In this document: one piece after another, positions 7,713 to 15,341 of the stretch | Numbering within the stretch: position 1 is the stretch's first letter | Layout of the letters: each line of letters opens with the position of its first letter | Source of the DNA: Melioribacter roseus | GTDB lineage: Bacteria; Bacteroidota; Ignavibacteria; Ignavibacteriales; Melioribacteraceae | Direction of reading: 5' to 3' | Assembly: GCA_020724265.1 (NCBI GenBank) | Contig: DYHH01000033.1 | Location: forward strand, 1-37,628 | DNA length: 37,628 bases | Notes under the pieces: model-generated | Told to the model about the DNA's origin: nothing | Databases searched by the model: none | The model's input: the letters and a program-made list of their open reading frames with translations, nothing else | Position numbers and translations under genes: made by a program

Positions 7713-8356
7713 AAAATTACATTATGAATTTATCCGGTTCAAAGAAATTAGCAATGGTTGGTTTAGTACTTGGATTGGTTGCAGTACTTCTCGGCAATCC
7801 ATACGATAATACTTATGCAAAAGTAAATGTAAAAGCACTATCGGTCGAATCAATTCGTGATAGTGAAATAATCAACGTAAAAGAGCTTACCGAATGGATA
7901 ATCGAAGGAAAAGTAGATTACAGTTTGGTTGACTTGCGTGATGAAGAAGCTTACAAAGAATATTTTATACCGACTGCAGTAAATATTCCGACTTCAAAAT
8001 TACTTGAATCCAATTTAATGCGTAATCTAAAAATTCTTTTGTATTGCGAAAACAATATTAAAGCTGCACAAGCTTGGTTTGTACTAAAGTCAAAAGATTA
8101 CAAAAGTGTTTACATACTTAATGATGGTATTGATGCCTGGAAAGATGAAATCTTATTCCCAAAGATTTCAGAGAATGCTTCTGCAAACGAGAAATTAGAG
8201 TTTGATAAAATGGTTGAAGTAAGCAAATTTTTCGGTGGTTCACCTCAAGTCGGTGAAACAGGAAGTAAAAAAGAAATTACTATGCCTAAGATTGAAATAC
8301 CGGCTGCAGTACCGATGAATACCGGTGGCGGTAAACCTAAGAGAGAAGGATGTTGA
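7709..8356 (+). CDS. Membrane-anchored rhodanese-domain protein with a C-terminal cysteine tail
   Basis: This 215-residue protein has an N-terminal hydrophobic segment (LAMVGLVLGLVAVLLG, residues 14-29) that should anchor it outside the membrane, and then a single rhodanese domain (VDYSLVDLRDEEAYKEYFIPTAVNIP ... SVYILNDGIDAW). The active-site loop is Cys113-ENNIK. The only other cysteine is the last residue, Cys215, at the end of a flexible glycine-rich tail (NTGGGKPKREGC). A swinging-arm role in persulfide transfer is an inference from that layout. The start at 7709 overlaps the previous stop as ATGA and is preceded by AAAGGAG. It is the last gene of the sulfur operon. Rhodanese assignment is secure. 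Confidence 0.85.
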   Translation: MKNYIMNLSGSKKLAMVGLVLGLVAVLLGNPYDNTYAKVNVKALSVESIRDSEIINVKELTEWIIEGKVDYSLVDLRDEEAYKEYFIPTAVNIPTSKLLESNLMRNLKILLYCENNIKAAQAWFVLKSKDYKSVYILNDGIDAWKDEILFPKISENASANEKLEFDKMVEVSKFFGGSPQVGETGSKKEITMPKIEIPAAVPMNTGGGKPKREGC

Positions 8357-8363
8357 TAATAAT

Positions 8364-8503
8364 TAAATCCTAAATTCTAATTTCGAAATCCGAAACAAAA
8401 TTTAAATACAAAGCTCGAATATGAAATCTATGTTCCGAACGATCGTTTTGAAAATTTGGATTTGTGATGTAAGTATTGTTTAGAAATTAGAATTTAGGAT
8501 TTA
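8364..8503. repeat. Non-coding element bounded by a 21-bp perfect inverted repeat
   Basis: The arm at 8364-8384 (TAAATCCTAAATTCTAATTTC) is the exact reverse complement of 8483-8503 apart from strand. The 98 bases between them are AT-rich and contain partially matching blocks around AAATCCGAAAC and GTTTTGAAAATTTGGATTT. The right arm supplies the stop codon and last residues of the minus-strand NTPase gene. It could act as a bidirectional terminator between convergent genes, or be one copy of a dispersed repeat. Confidence 0.65.
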
Positions 8504-8959
8504 GAATTTCGTTTCAATTATACACTCGCTTAATCCATACTTTGCAATCACCTCATCATCCAAACTTTCTCTCACGACTAAAACAAGATCAAACAAATTG
8601 TCCTTTTTGAATTTATCAACGGCAATACTCACCATCGGTTCATAACCTTGATCAACCATTTCGAGTTTTCCGACTTCATCTATCACAATGTAATCAACTT
8701 CGCTTTGTAAAGATTCTTTAATTTGTTGCTTTGCCCAATCCATAACTTCTTTGCTGAATCTATATTTCCCAATAACAATTGCATCAACACTTTTCGTTTC
8801 AAGCAGTTTTGTTTCACCGGTTTTAATTCTTTGAATACACCGTTTACCTTCAATTATAGGTGCTATGATTCCATCACAGTTTTTATCTGCAATAAAATTC
8901 TGCAATCGTGTAGTTTTCCCGGAATGAATCGGTCCGCTAAATAATATTATTTTCTTCAT
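8501..8959 (-). CDS. THEP1-family nucleoside-triphosphatase
   Basis: This 152-residue P-loop NTPase has Walker A GPIHSGKT (residues 9-16) and a Walker B-like strand DYIVIDEVGKLE. The compact size and the VIDEVGKLE motif match the NTPase_1/THEP1 family, which hydrolyses nucleoside triphosphates; its physiological role is poorly defined. It overlaps the end of the upstream membrane protein gene by 23 bases on the minus strand, so the two are probably translated together. Its C-terminal codons lie in the inverted-repeat element downstream. Confidence 0.82.
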   Translation of the reverse strand: MKKIILFSGPIHSGKTTRLQNFIADKNCDGIIAPIIEGKRCIQRIKTGETKLLETKSVDAIVIGKYRFSKEVMDWAKQQIKESLQSEVDYIVIDEVGKLEMVDQGYEPMVSIAVDKFKKDNLFDLVLVVRESLDDEVIAKYGLSECIIETKF

Positions 8960-10034
8960 ACGATTCTATATCAGCCATTAATAGCAAAATGAAAGAGTTT
9001 TTTAGAAATGGAATTACACGTTTATAATTTTTCAATCCTTTTGTCTGTTCCCAGCTGTAATTTATAATTCCTTTGAAGTAAGGAAACAATGCTAAAATTG
9101 TTTCAACTTCTTTTGAGTAATCGGATTGTTTCTTCATCAAATATTTTTTTACCCATTTGATAATTATGGGTGATAGTAACACGAACCAAACATACATTAT
9201 GAGAATTGAACGAATCAGCATGAAGATTATTTTGTAAAATAAATTCTCATCTAACTCAGGATTAGTATATGATATTATTATCATCATTGCTGCAAAAGTA
9301 ACAACCACAATGTTGGATTTTTTCTTCCACCACTTTCTTTTCTTTTTTGTCTTATCATTTTGCAGTATTATCGTTTCATCTTTTCTTGTAATTGATTCGT
9401 TAAATTCTTTTACTTTAGCGGAGTTATTGGTTATCCATCTGTGAATATTCCCGGCGATTATTCCGAAAATGATTCCACCCGAAATATGAATAAAGCCGTA
9501 AACCCCAATTAATAAATAGCTAAGTTGTAAAGATGTGTCTGCTGAAGAAACTGAAAAAAACTCATTCAACAAATAAATTCCGAAAGCATCAATCGATTCC
9601 CATAATGTATTCCCGAATAAAACTGTAAGAACAAATACACGTTGAAAAGCCGAGTAAGTCAGTGCAACAATTCCAAGAAAGAGAGCCGCCAATTTTCTGT
9701 TTATTATGAAACTAAATATCAGGTAAGCAAACAATCCTTGTAGGAATACAGCAAAATAGGCATTCAATGGTGTGTGAGGACTAACCATTGCTTTAATTAA
9801 AATAACAATCAAAGTTGATTTTAGAAGTGTTGATTTTTTCTCTGCTGAATATGCAATCAGAGTTAGAAATATAACTGCGCTTCCCCCAATAAATAACCCG
9901 GTTAGCGGTATTCTAAGCGCATGAAGAATTCCACCCAAAGCAGCTTCGCTGAAAGCCCAAAGCGCGGTAATTCTGCTTATGGTTGTAAATTCTTTTTCAA
10001 GAATTGAGCTATGTTTAAAATTATCTCGAAACAA
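8937..10034 (-). CDS. Polytopic membrane protein of unknown function
   Basis: I do not recognise this 365-residue protein with confidence. Roughly residues 20-190 contain five or six hydrophobic segments (LTGLFIGGSAVIFLTLIAYS, LNAYFAVFLQGLFAYLIFSFII, AALFLGIVALTYSAF, YLLIGVYGFIHISGGIIFGIIAG). A charged cytoplasmic stretch (ITRKDETIILQNDKTKKKRKWWKKK) follows, then at least two more helices. The N-terminal half loosely resembles the small substrate-binding (S) subunits of vitamin transporters, but this is a weak impression. An in-frame TAG lies just upstream and no ATG is available early, so translation probably starts at the TTG at 10034, one base after the AhpD-like gene stop. It overlaps the downstream NTPase gene by 23 bases, which suggests a working partnership. 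Confidence 0.7.
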   Translation of the reverse strand: MFRDNFKHSSILEKEFTTISRITALWAFSEAALGGILHALRIPLTGLFIGGSAVIFLTLIAYSAEKKSTLLKSTLIVILIKAMVSPHTPLNAYFAVFLQGLFAYLIFSFIINRKLAALFLGIVALTYSAFQRVFVLTVLFGNTLWESIDAFGIYLLNEFFSVSSADTSLQLSYLLIGVYGFIHISGGIIFGIIAGNIHRWITNNSAKVKEFNESITRKDETIILQNDKTKKKRKWWKKKSNIVVVTFAAMMIIISYTNPELDENLFYKIIFMLIRSILIMYVWFVLLSPIIIKWVKKYLMKKQSDYSKEVETILALFPYFKGIINYSWEQTKGLKNYKRVIPFLKNSFILLLMADIESYEENNII

Positions 10035-10035
10035 A

Positions 10036-10347
10036 TTACGATTCTAAAATGTCGTTAACCCAAGTCATTGAAGCCATCATATTAGGCATGCCGATTGTTG
10101 GCAAAGCCAGAAGTACAGTTTGTTTAATTTCTTCTTTTGTGCAGCCGGCTTCAAGCGCTTTTCGTGTGTGGGAATGAACAGCGCCTTCCATTCTTGCACC
10201 AACGGCGATAGCAAGTTTAATTAATGAACGGTTTTTATCGTTAATTGGTCCTGCGCCATGTACTTCTGCTCCTAATTTTTCATATGCTTCAAATACTTTT
10301 GAATATTCATCTCTTGTTTTCTGATATGATTTTGGTAAATCACTCAT
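10036..10347 (-). CDS. Carboxymuconolactone decarboxylase/AhpD-like protein lacking the active cysteines
   Basis: This 103-residue all-helical protein matches the CMD/AhpD fold: LIKLAIAVGARMEGAVHSHTRKALEAGCTKEEIKQTVLLALPTIGMPNMM. In redox-active AhpD proteins this helix carries a CxxC with a following histidine. Here the corresponding stretch reads AVHSH, so peroxidase or disulfide-reductase activity is unlikely. The only cysteine is in LEAGCTKEE. A GAGGAAGAA site precedes the ATG. It is the first gene of a three-gene minus-strand set with the membrane protein and the NTPase. Confidence 0.8.
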   Translation of the reverse strand: MSDLPKSYQKTRDEYSKVFEAYEKLGAEVHGAGPINDKNRSLIKLAIAVGARMEGAVHSHTRKALEAGCTKEEIKQTVLLALPTIGMPNMMASMTWVNDILES

Positions 10348-10514
10348 TTCTTCCTCGATGTTTATTGATATGAATAAATTGCGTCTAAAATTAAGCTATT
10401 CTAAAAGTATCTACAAGCAAATCAAACAATCAAGAAAATGGGAAAATAACTTTAAGTTTTTTAGTAGATTTGACATTATATTTTTCAAAAATGAAATAGA
10501 AATCCGGAGGAAAA

Positions 10515-11840
10515 ATGAAATTATCAGTAATCGGTACCGGTTACGTTGGTTTAGTTTCTGCAACTTGCTTTGCCGAGATGGGGAATCATGTTATATGTGT
10601 TGATAATGATCAAAAAAAATTAGAGAAGATGCGTAAATCAATCGTCCCGATTTATGAACCGGGATTGGATACTTTATTCCATAGAAATATCGAGAAGAAA
10701 AGATTAGTGTTTACCGATGATTTAAAATATGCAGTAGAAAATTCCGAAGTGGTTTTTCTCTGCTTGCCTACGCCACAGGGTGAGGATGGTTCTGCAGATT
10801 TAAAATATGTATTTGGAGTCGCCGGTGATATTGCAAAAATATTAAAAGGAAACGACGACAAGGATTTTAAAATAATTGCTAATAAAAGTACTGTCCCGGT
10901 TGGTACTTGTGCTTCGGTTACAAAAATTATTTCCGATGAAGGGATTAAGAATTATGAAGTTATTTCAAATCCCGAATTTTTACGTGAAGGTTTTGCAGTT
11001 GATGATTTCTTAAAACCCGATAGAATTGTTATTGGAGCCGAAAGTAAAGAAGTCTTTGAGAAAATGAGAATCTTATATGAACCTTTTGTTAGACAAGGCA
11101 ACCCAATTATAGAAATGGATCCATACAGTTCCGAGATAACAAAGTATGCAGCAAACTCATATCTTGCAATGCGAATTACTTTTATGAATGAACTTGCAAA
11201 CTTTACAGAGAAAGTTGGCGGAAATATTGATTTAGTAAGAAAGGGTATAAGTGCCGATACAAGAATCGGAAAAAGATTTTTATTTCCCGGAATTGGTTAC
11301 GGCGGTTCTTGTTTTCCAAAAGATGTTCGTGCTCTTATAAAAACTTCTATTGATAATAATTCTACAATGACTATTCTTCAAACAGTTGATGAAATTAATA
11401 ACAGGCAAAAGTTGGTTCTTGTAAATAAAGTTTTAGAACATTTTAATAATAACATTAAAGAAAAAAAATTCGGAGTTTGGGGATTATCATTCAAACCGAA
11501 TACCGATGATATGCGTGAAGCCCCATCGATATATATTATAAATGAACTATTAAAACATGGTGCAAAAATATCAGCTTATGATCCTGAAGCAATGGAGAAT
11601 TCTAAGTTTTATTTTAATGATAAAATTGAATACGCAGAAAACCAATACGATGCAATTAAAGATAAAGACGCATTACTAATTTTAACCGAATGGAATGAGT
11701 TTAGAAATCCAGACTTGAAATTGGTTTCGGAAAATTTGAAAACAAAACTAATCTTTGACGGAAGGAATGTTTTTACTCCTGTTAGAATGAAAGAACTTGG
11801 GTTTACTTATTATAGTATTGGACGTGTTTTGGTTAAATAA
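10515..11840 (+). CDS. ugd: UDP-glucose 6-dehydrogenase
   Basis: This 441-residue enzyme oxidises UDP-glucose to UDP-glucuronate with NAD for polysaccharide and lipopolysaccharide synthesis. It shows the N-terminal Rossmann motif VIGTGYVGLVSATCFAEMG, the central NPEFLREG and ANSYLAMRITFMNELAN segments, and the catalytic cysteine Cys266 in GYGGSCFPKD. The C-terminal binding domain contains GLSFKPNTDDMREAPS. The ATG follows a strong CCGGAGG site. It stands alone on the + strand, divergent from the AhpD-like gene. Family assignment is very secure. Confidence 0.95.
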   Translation: MKLSVIGTGYVGLVSATCFAEMGNHVICVDNDQKKLEKMRKSIVPIYEPGLDTLFHRNIEKKRLVFTDDLKYAVENSEVVFLCLPTPQGEDGSADLKYVFGVAGDIAKILKGNDDKDFKIIANKSTVPVGTCASVTKIISDEGIKNYEVISNPEFLREGFAVDDFLKPDRIVIGAESKEVFEKMRILYEPFVRQGNPIIEMDPYSSEITKYAANSYLAMRITFMNELANFTEKVGGNIDLVRKGISADTRIGKRFLFPGIGYGGSCFPKDVRALIKTSIDNNSTMTILQTVDEINNRQKLVLVNKVLEHFNNNIKEKKFGVWGLSFKPNTDDMREAPSIYIINELLKHGAKISAYDPEAMENSKFYFNDKIEYAENQYDAIKDKDALLILTEWNEFRNPDLKLVSENLKTKLIFDGRNVFTPVRMKELGFTYYSIGRVLVK

Positions 11841-11848
11841 ATTTTTTA

Positions 11849-11877
11849 ATCCCCGCAATTTTCAAAATTGCGGGGAT
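11849..11877. terminator. Perfect hairpin between ugd and bshA
   Basis: A 14-bp perfect stem (ATCCCCGCAATTTT against AAAATTGCGGGGAT) with a one-base centre lies between the ends of two convergent genes. It is the likely terminator for both. Neither side has a proper run of U after the stem, so termination may be weak or may mainly protect the 3' ends. Confidence 0.65.
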
Positions 11878-11886
11878 AATGGTGAT

Positions 11887-13014
11887 TTACGAATTCAAAA
11901 CCTTCTCATAATATTTCAAATACTGCGGAACAATTAACTTCTTCTCAAAATTATCTTTTGCCAGTTTTATACAATTATCAGAGAATACTTTATATTTTTT
12001 TTCATTGGTTAATAAGTCAATTGCATACTTAGCCATTCTTTGCACATCACCAAACTCTGCAATGAAACCGGTCTCATTGTGACGAACAAGTTCCGGCAAA
12101 CCGCCGACACTGGAACTAATTACGGGAACACCGCATGCCATTGCTTCTAATGCTGACAAACCAAAACTTTCCGATTGTGACGGAAGCAAAAATATGTCTG
12201 ATGAACTGAGTATTTCCGTTAATCCGTCCTGCTTACCTAAAAATATCACATCTTTATGAACTTCTAACTCTCTTGCTAATCTTTCACATTCAGATCGTTC
12301 GGGGCCATCACCGACTAATACTAACTTAGTTGGAATTTTCTTTTGAACTTCTTTTAATATTCTAATTGTGTCGGGAACACGTTTAACAGGACGAAAATTT
12401 GATGTGTGAACTAAAATTCTTTCACCGTTCGGCGCAATATGTTTTTTGAATTGCTCATGATTAACCGGTTTATAAACCTCTGTATCAATAAAATTGTGAA
12501 TTACTTCTATGTCTTTGTTGATGTTGTAATTTGTAATTGTTTTCTCTTTCAAAAATCTTGAAACTGCAGTTACACCATCACTTTCCTCAATACTAAATTT
12601 TACTAATGGTAAAAATGAAGGTTCTAATCCAACCAAAGTAATATCAGTCCCGTGAAGTGTTGTTATAATTTTTGTTTGCTTGTTCTCTTTCTTCAAAATT
12701 TGTTTTGCAAGATATGCACTTGTTGCATGAGGTATAGCGTAATGAACATGAAGCAAATCTAAGTTTTCATATTGTATAACTTCAACCATTTTACTGGTCA
12801 AGGATAAACCATAAAGTGAATGCTCGAATAATGGATATGTAGTAAATTCAACTTCATGGAAAATTACATTCTCAACAAAACTATTTAATCTATGAGGGAG
12901 AGCATAACTAATAAAATGAACTTCACATCCTTTCGCTGCCAAAGCTTTGCCAAGTTCGGTGGCAACCACACCGCTTCCGCCGTATGTCGGGTAACATGTT
13001 ATTCCGATTTTCAT
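11887..13014 (-). CDS. bshA: N-acetyl-alpha-D-glucosaminyl L-malate synthase BshA (GT4 glycosyltransferase)
   Basis: The N-terminus MKIGITCYPTYGGSGVVAT is the hallmark of BshA, which joins UDP-GlcNAc and L-malate in the first step of bacillithiol synthesis. Supporting features are LHVHYAIPHATSAYLAKQIL, TTLHGTDITLVG, HTSNFRPVKR and the GT4 donor-binding motif SESFGLSALEAMACGVPVI. The length of 375 residues is normal. Other bsh genes are not in the window. The ATG at 13014 has no clear Shine-Dalgarno sequence, which is common in Bacteroidota. Bacillithiol would be a thiol pool able to interact with the sulfur chemistry of the psr operon, but that link is only contextual. Confidence 0.9.
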   Translation of the reverse strand: MKIGITCYPTYGGSGVVATELGKALAAKGCEVHFISYALPHRLNSFVENVIFHEVEFTTYPLFEHSLYGLSLTSKMVEVIQYENLDLLHVHYAIPHATSAYLAKQILKKENKQTKIITTLHGTDITLVGLEPSFLPLVKFSIEESDGVTAVSRFLKEKTITNYNINKDIEVIHNFIDTEVYKPVNHEQFKKHIAPNGERILVHTSNFRPVKRVPDTIRILKEVQKKIPTKLVLVGDGPERSECERLARELEVHKDVIFLGKQDGLTEILSSSDIFLLPSQSESFGLSALEAMACGVPVISSSVGGLPELVRHNETGFIAEFGDVQRMAKYAIDLLTNEKKYKVFSDNCIKLAKDNFEKKLIVPQYLKYYEKVLNS

Positions 13015-13102
13015 ATTAATTGATTACCGTATAAATTATAATTGTATTTTTATTGGACTAAGTTAATCAAAAATATCAACGTAATGAAAAGCGGTTGAAT
13101 TT

Positions 13103-13972
13103 ATGAAATTATTAATAATCGGACATTCGGTTGTAGATCATATTATTTCAGAAAACGAGGAAATTATTAAACCCGGTGGAATTTATTATTCAGCAATCGG
13201 ATTCAACGGAGTTAGAAAAGATGATGATGAATTTTATTTATTGACTTCAAGTTCGAAAGAAGATCAAAAATATTTCAAAAGATTATTTAATGAATTTAAT
13301 TTGGATTTTGTAAATCACTTAGAAGAAATTACTCATGTTAATTTAACTGTCGATGGTCAATTTGAAAGAAGAGAACATTACCGTAATTTGGTTGAGCCGT
13401 TAAAGATAAATGACAAAATAAGATGGAATGAATTCGACGGTATTTTTATAAATATGATAACAGGCAATGATTTAACAGCAGAAAAATTTGTAGAAGTAAG
13501 AGAAAAATTTAGTGGTTTGATTTATTTAGATGTTCATACTCTTTCGAGAGGGGTTGGTAAAGAACATCATCGTTATTTTAGAAAAATTCCCGATTATGAA
13601 AAATATCTGCACAATGTTGATATTATTCAAGTAAATGAACATGAATTAAAAACAATCACCCCATACGATGAAAAGGATGAAATACTAAAAATGATTTTTG
13701 AATTTGATATAAAATATATCATAATAACAAAAGGTGAGCGAGGTGCAGAAATTTATGGAAAAGACGGTTCGGTCTATTCAGTTGATACAATAAAAGTAAA
13801 CTCAATAAATAAAGTAGGCTGCGGTGATGTTTTTGGTTCCGTTTTCTTTTATTCATACCTTAGCGGATTGAATTTTCAAGAATCATTAACAAAAGCAAAT
13901 TATACTGCAGGTATTTTAACAACGTACTCAACCGAAGAAGAATTTCTGAATTTGAAAAATGATATCATCTAA
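13103..13972 (+). CDS. PfkB/ribokinase-family carbohydrate kinase
   Basis: This 289-residue protein matches the PfkB fold: N-terminal LLIIGHSVVDHIISE, the IKPGGIYYSAIG glycine pair near residue 30, IIQVNEHELKTI, IIITKGERGAEIYG, and the C-terminal catalytic signature NKVGCGDVFGSVFF. The usual GAGD anion hole reads GCGD here. The sugar substrate cannot be deduced. Its end overlaps the next gene by 14 bases, so kinase and RmlD-like reductase form an operon that may feed a nucleotide-sugar or surface-sugar pathway. Confidence 0.82.
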   Translation: MKLLIIGHSVVDHIISENEEIIKPGGIYYSAIGFNGVRKDDDEFYLLTSSSKEDQKYFKRLFNEFNLDFVNHLEEITHVNLTVDGQFERREHYRNLVEPLKINDKIRWNEFDGIFINMITGNDLTAEKFVEVREKFSGLIYLDVHTLSRGVGKEHHRYFRKIPDYEKYLHNVDIIQVNEHELKTITPYDEKDEILKMIFEFDIKYIIITKGERGAEIYGKDGSVYSVDTIKVNSINKVGCGDVFGSVFFYSYLSGLNFQESLTKANYTAGILTTYSTEEEFLNLKNDII

Positions 13973-14879
13973 AGACATATTAAAAAGAAGAATATTAATA
14001 GTCGGTTCTAACGGAAGACTCGGTCAATCTCTTGTTAAAAAAATAATGAATCACGAAAAGACGGAACTGATGTGTTCCTCAATCGAAAGTGAATCTTTAA
14101 TTAGAGATGTTGAATACAGAAAGGCAGACATTACTAAAAAGGATCAGGTGAAGAAATTAGTTCTTGATTTTGTACCGGATTATATAATAAATGCCGCTGC
14201 ATTTACAAATGTTGATAAATGTGAATCCGAACGTGAACTTGCCTGGAAGATTAATGTTTCCGGTGTTGAATACCTTGCTCAATATGCAAGATTAGTTGAT
14301 GCTCATCTAACTCATGTTTCAACCGATTATGTTTTTGACGGTAACGATGGACCTTATACCGAAACCGACCCAACCAATCCCATAAGTTATTACGGAAGAA
14401 CAAAGCTTGCCTCGGAGAATTCACTAAAAATCAGCGGAGCTAAATATGCAATTGTTAGAACAAATGTTTTGTTCGGGCCCTCCGAATTCGGTGAACCAGA
14501 TTTTGTAAATTGGGTCGTGGATTCGTTAACCGGCAAGAAGAAAATTAGAATTGTTATCGATCAAATTAATAATCCTACATTTATTCCCGATTTAGCAGAC
14601 GGAATTCTTAAAATAGTCGATTTGAATAAAGATGGAATCTATAATCTTGGTGGAAGAGAATTTTTATCAAGATTTGAATTCACAGAAAAAATTGCAGAAC
14701 ATTTTAATTTGGATACCACACTTATAGAAAAAATTGTAACAAAAGATTTGAAGCAGCCTGCCCCGCGTCCATTAAAATCCGGACTCATTACTTTGAAAGC
14801 CGAAACCGAACTTAATTACAAACCACGTTCACTTAAAGAAGCTTTTATATTAATGACAAAAGAACAATCCGAGTTGTAA
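13959..14879 (+). CDS. RmlD-like NAD(P)-dependent sugar-nucleotide reductase
   Basis: This 306-residue extended short-chain dehydrogenase resembles dTDP-4-dehydrorhamnose reductase (RmlD). It has the nucleotide-binding motif ILIVGSNGRLGQSL, the segment NAAAFTNVDKCESE, the serine THVSTDYVFDG, the PTNPISYYGRTKLASE catalytic Tyr-xxx-Lys, and INNPTFIPDLADGILKI. The other rml genes are absent, so the real substrate may differ. It overlaps the preceding PfkB gene by 14 bases. Confidence 0.85.
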   Translation: MISSKDILKRRILIVGSNGRLGQSLVKKIMNHEKTELMCSSIESESLIRDVEYRKADITKKDQVKKLVLDFVPDYIINAAAFTNVDKCESERELAWKINVSGVEYLAQYARLVDAHLTHVSTDYVFDGNDGPYTETDPTNPISYYGRTKLASENSLKISGAKYAIVRTNVLFGPSEFGEPDFVNWVVDSLTGKKKIRIVIDQINNPTFIPDLADGILKIVDLNKDGIYNLGGREFLSRFEFTEKIAEHFNLDTTLIEKIVTKDLKQPAPRPLKSGLITLKAETELNYKPRSLKEAFILMTKEQSEL

Positions 14880-14881
14880 TT

Positions 14882-15304
14882 AAATAACTGAAGTTACGCG
14901 ACCGTTCGTAATATCCTATATCCGTTACTATCAATAAGAAATAGAAAACATATAAAGAGGTTGTTAAAAAAACTTGAAAAGAAAATTATTCGCTACTCGA
15001 ATTGGCAGTAGGATAAAATTCTATGAGTTAAAACAAAAACCATAAGCCGCCAATTCGCGAATCAGCGACAAAAAAGTATCGTTTCAAGCGTTATGTTTTT
15101 ATTTGCAAAATTAAAAAGCAGAAACCATAATTCGCCAATTCGCTAATGTATTAACGATTAGCACTGATACGCTGATATTGACTGTCGGCAGATTACGTTT
15201 AGGTCTAACAACAAGCGAAATTTTAACTTATAGAAATCTGTGAAAATCAGTTGTATCTGTGTCATCAGTGTGCCGTTAGTCGTATTGCGTAACTTCAGTA
15301 AATA
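14882..15304. mobile_element. MITE-like element with 13-bp terminal inverted repeats and 5-bp target duplication
   Basis: The ends ACTGAAGTTACGC (14887-14899) and GCGTAACTTCAGT (15287-15299) are perfect inverted repeats. They are flanked on both sides by the direct repeat AAATA (14882-14886 and 15300-15304), the pattern left by a transposition event. The 413-bp element has no plausible coding sequence. Its interior contains two related blocks around AACCATAAGCCGCCAATTCGC (15040-15060) and AACCATAATTCGCCAATTCGC (15123-15143), and degenerate repeats of ATCTGTG/ATCAGTG near 15235-15272. It fills almost the whole gap between the rmlD-like and DUF134 genes. It is probably a non-autonomous element, or an IS that has lost its transposase. 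Confidence 0.7.
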
Positions 15305-15309
15305 AATTA

Positions 15310-15341
15310 TTTGACAAGAGGTGTCAATTTATTTATGTTTG
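15310..15341 (+). promoter_or_regulatory. Bacteroidota-type promoter of the DUF134/NifX-like pair
   Basis: TTTG at 15310-15313 and TATGTTTG at 15334-15341 match the Bacteroidota -33 TTTG and -7 TAnnTTTG elements with a 20-base spacer. The -33 element lies within a perfect dyad TTGACA-agagg-TGTCAA (15311-15327). A start of transcription would fall within the palindrome immediately downstream. Confidence 0.6.

Noticed and set aside
10358-10603. Open frame of 81 codons upstream of and into ugd
   Set aside because: It overlaps the ugd start in another frame, has basic low-complexity composition and no recognisable motif. The strong ribosome-binding site belongs to ugd.
11849-11877. Possible third copy of the 60-bp hairpin repeat because it shares the CCCCG/CGGGG stem
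   Set aside because: Only the outer GGGGAT of the stem is shared. The inner stem, loop and flanks are unrelated, so it was kept as an ordinary hairpin.
13103-14879. Complete dTDP-rhamnose pathway suggested by the RmlD-like gene
   Set aside because: rmlA, rmlB and rmlC are absent and the partner gene is a PfkB kinase, so only a general sugar-nucleotide reductase can be claimed.
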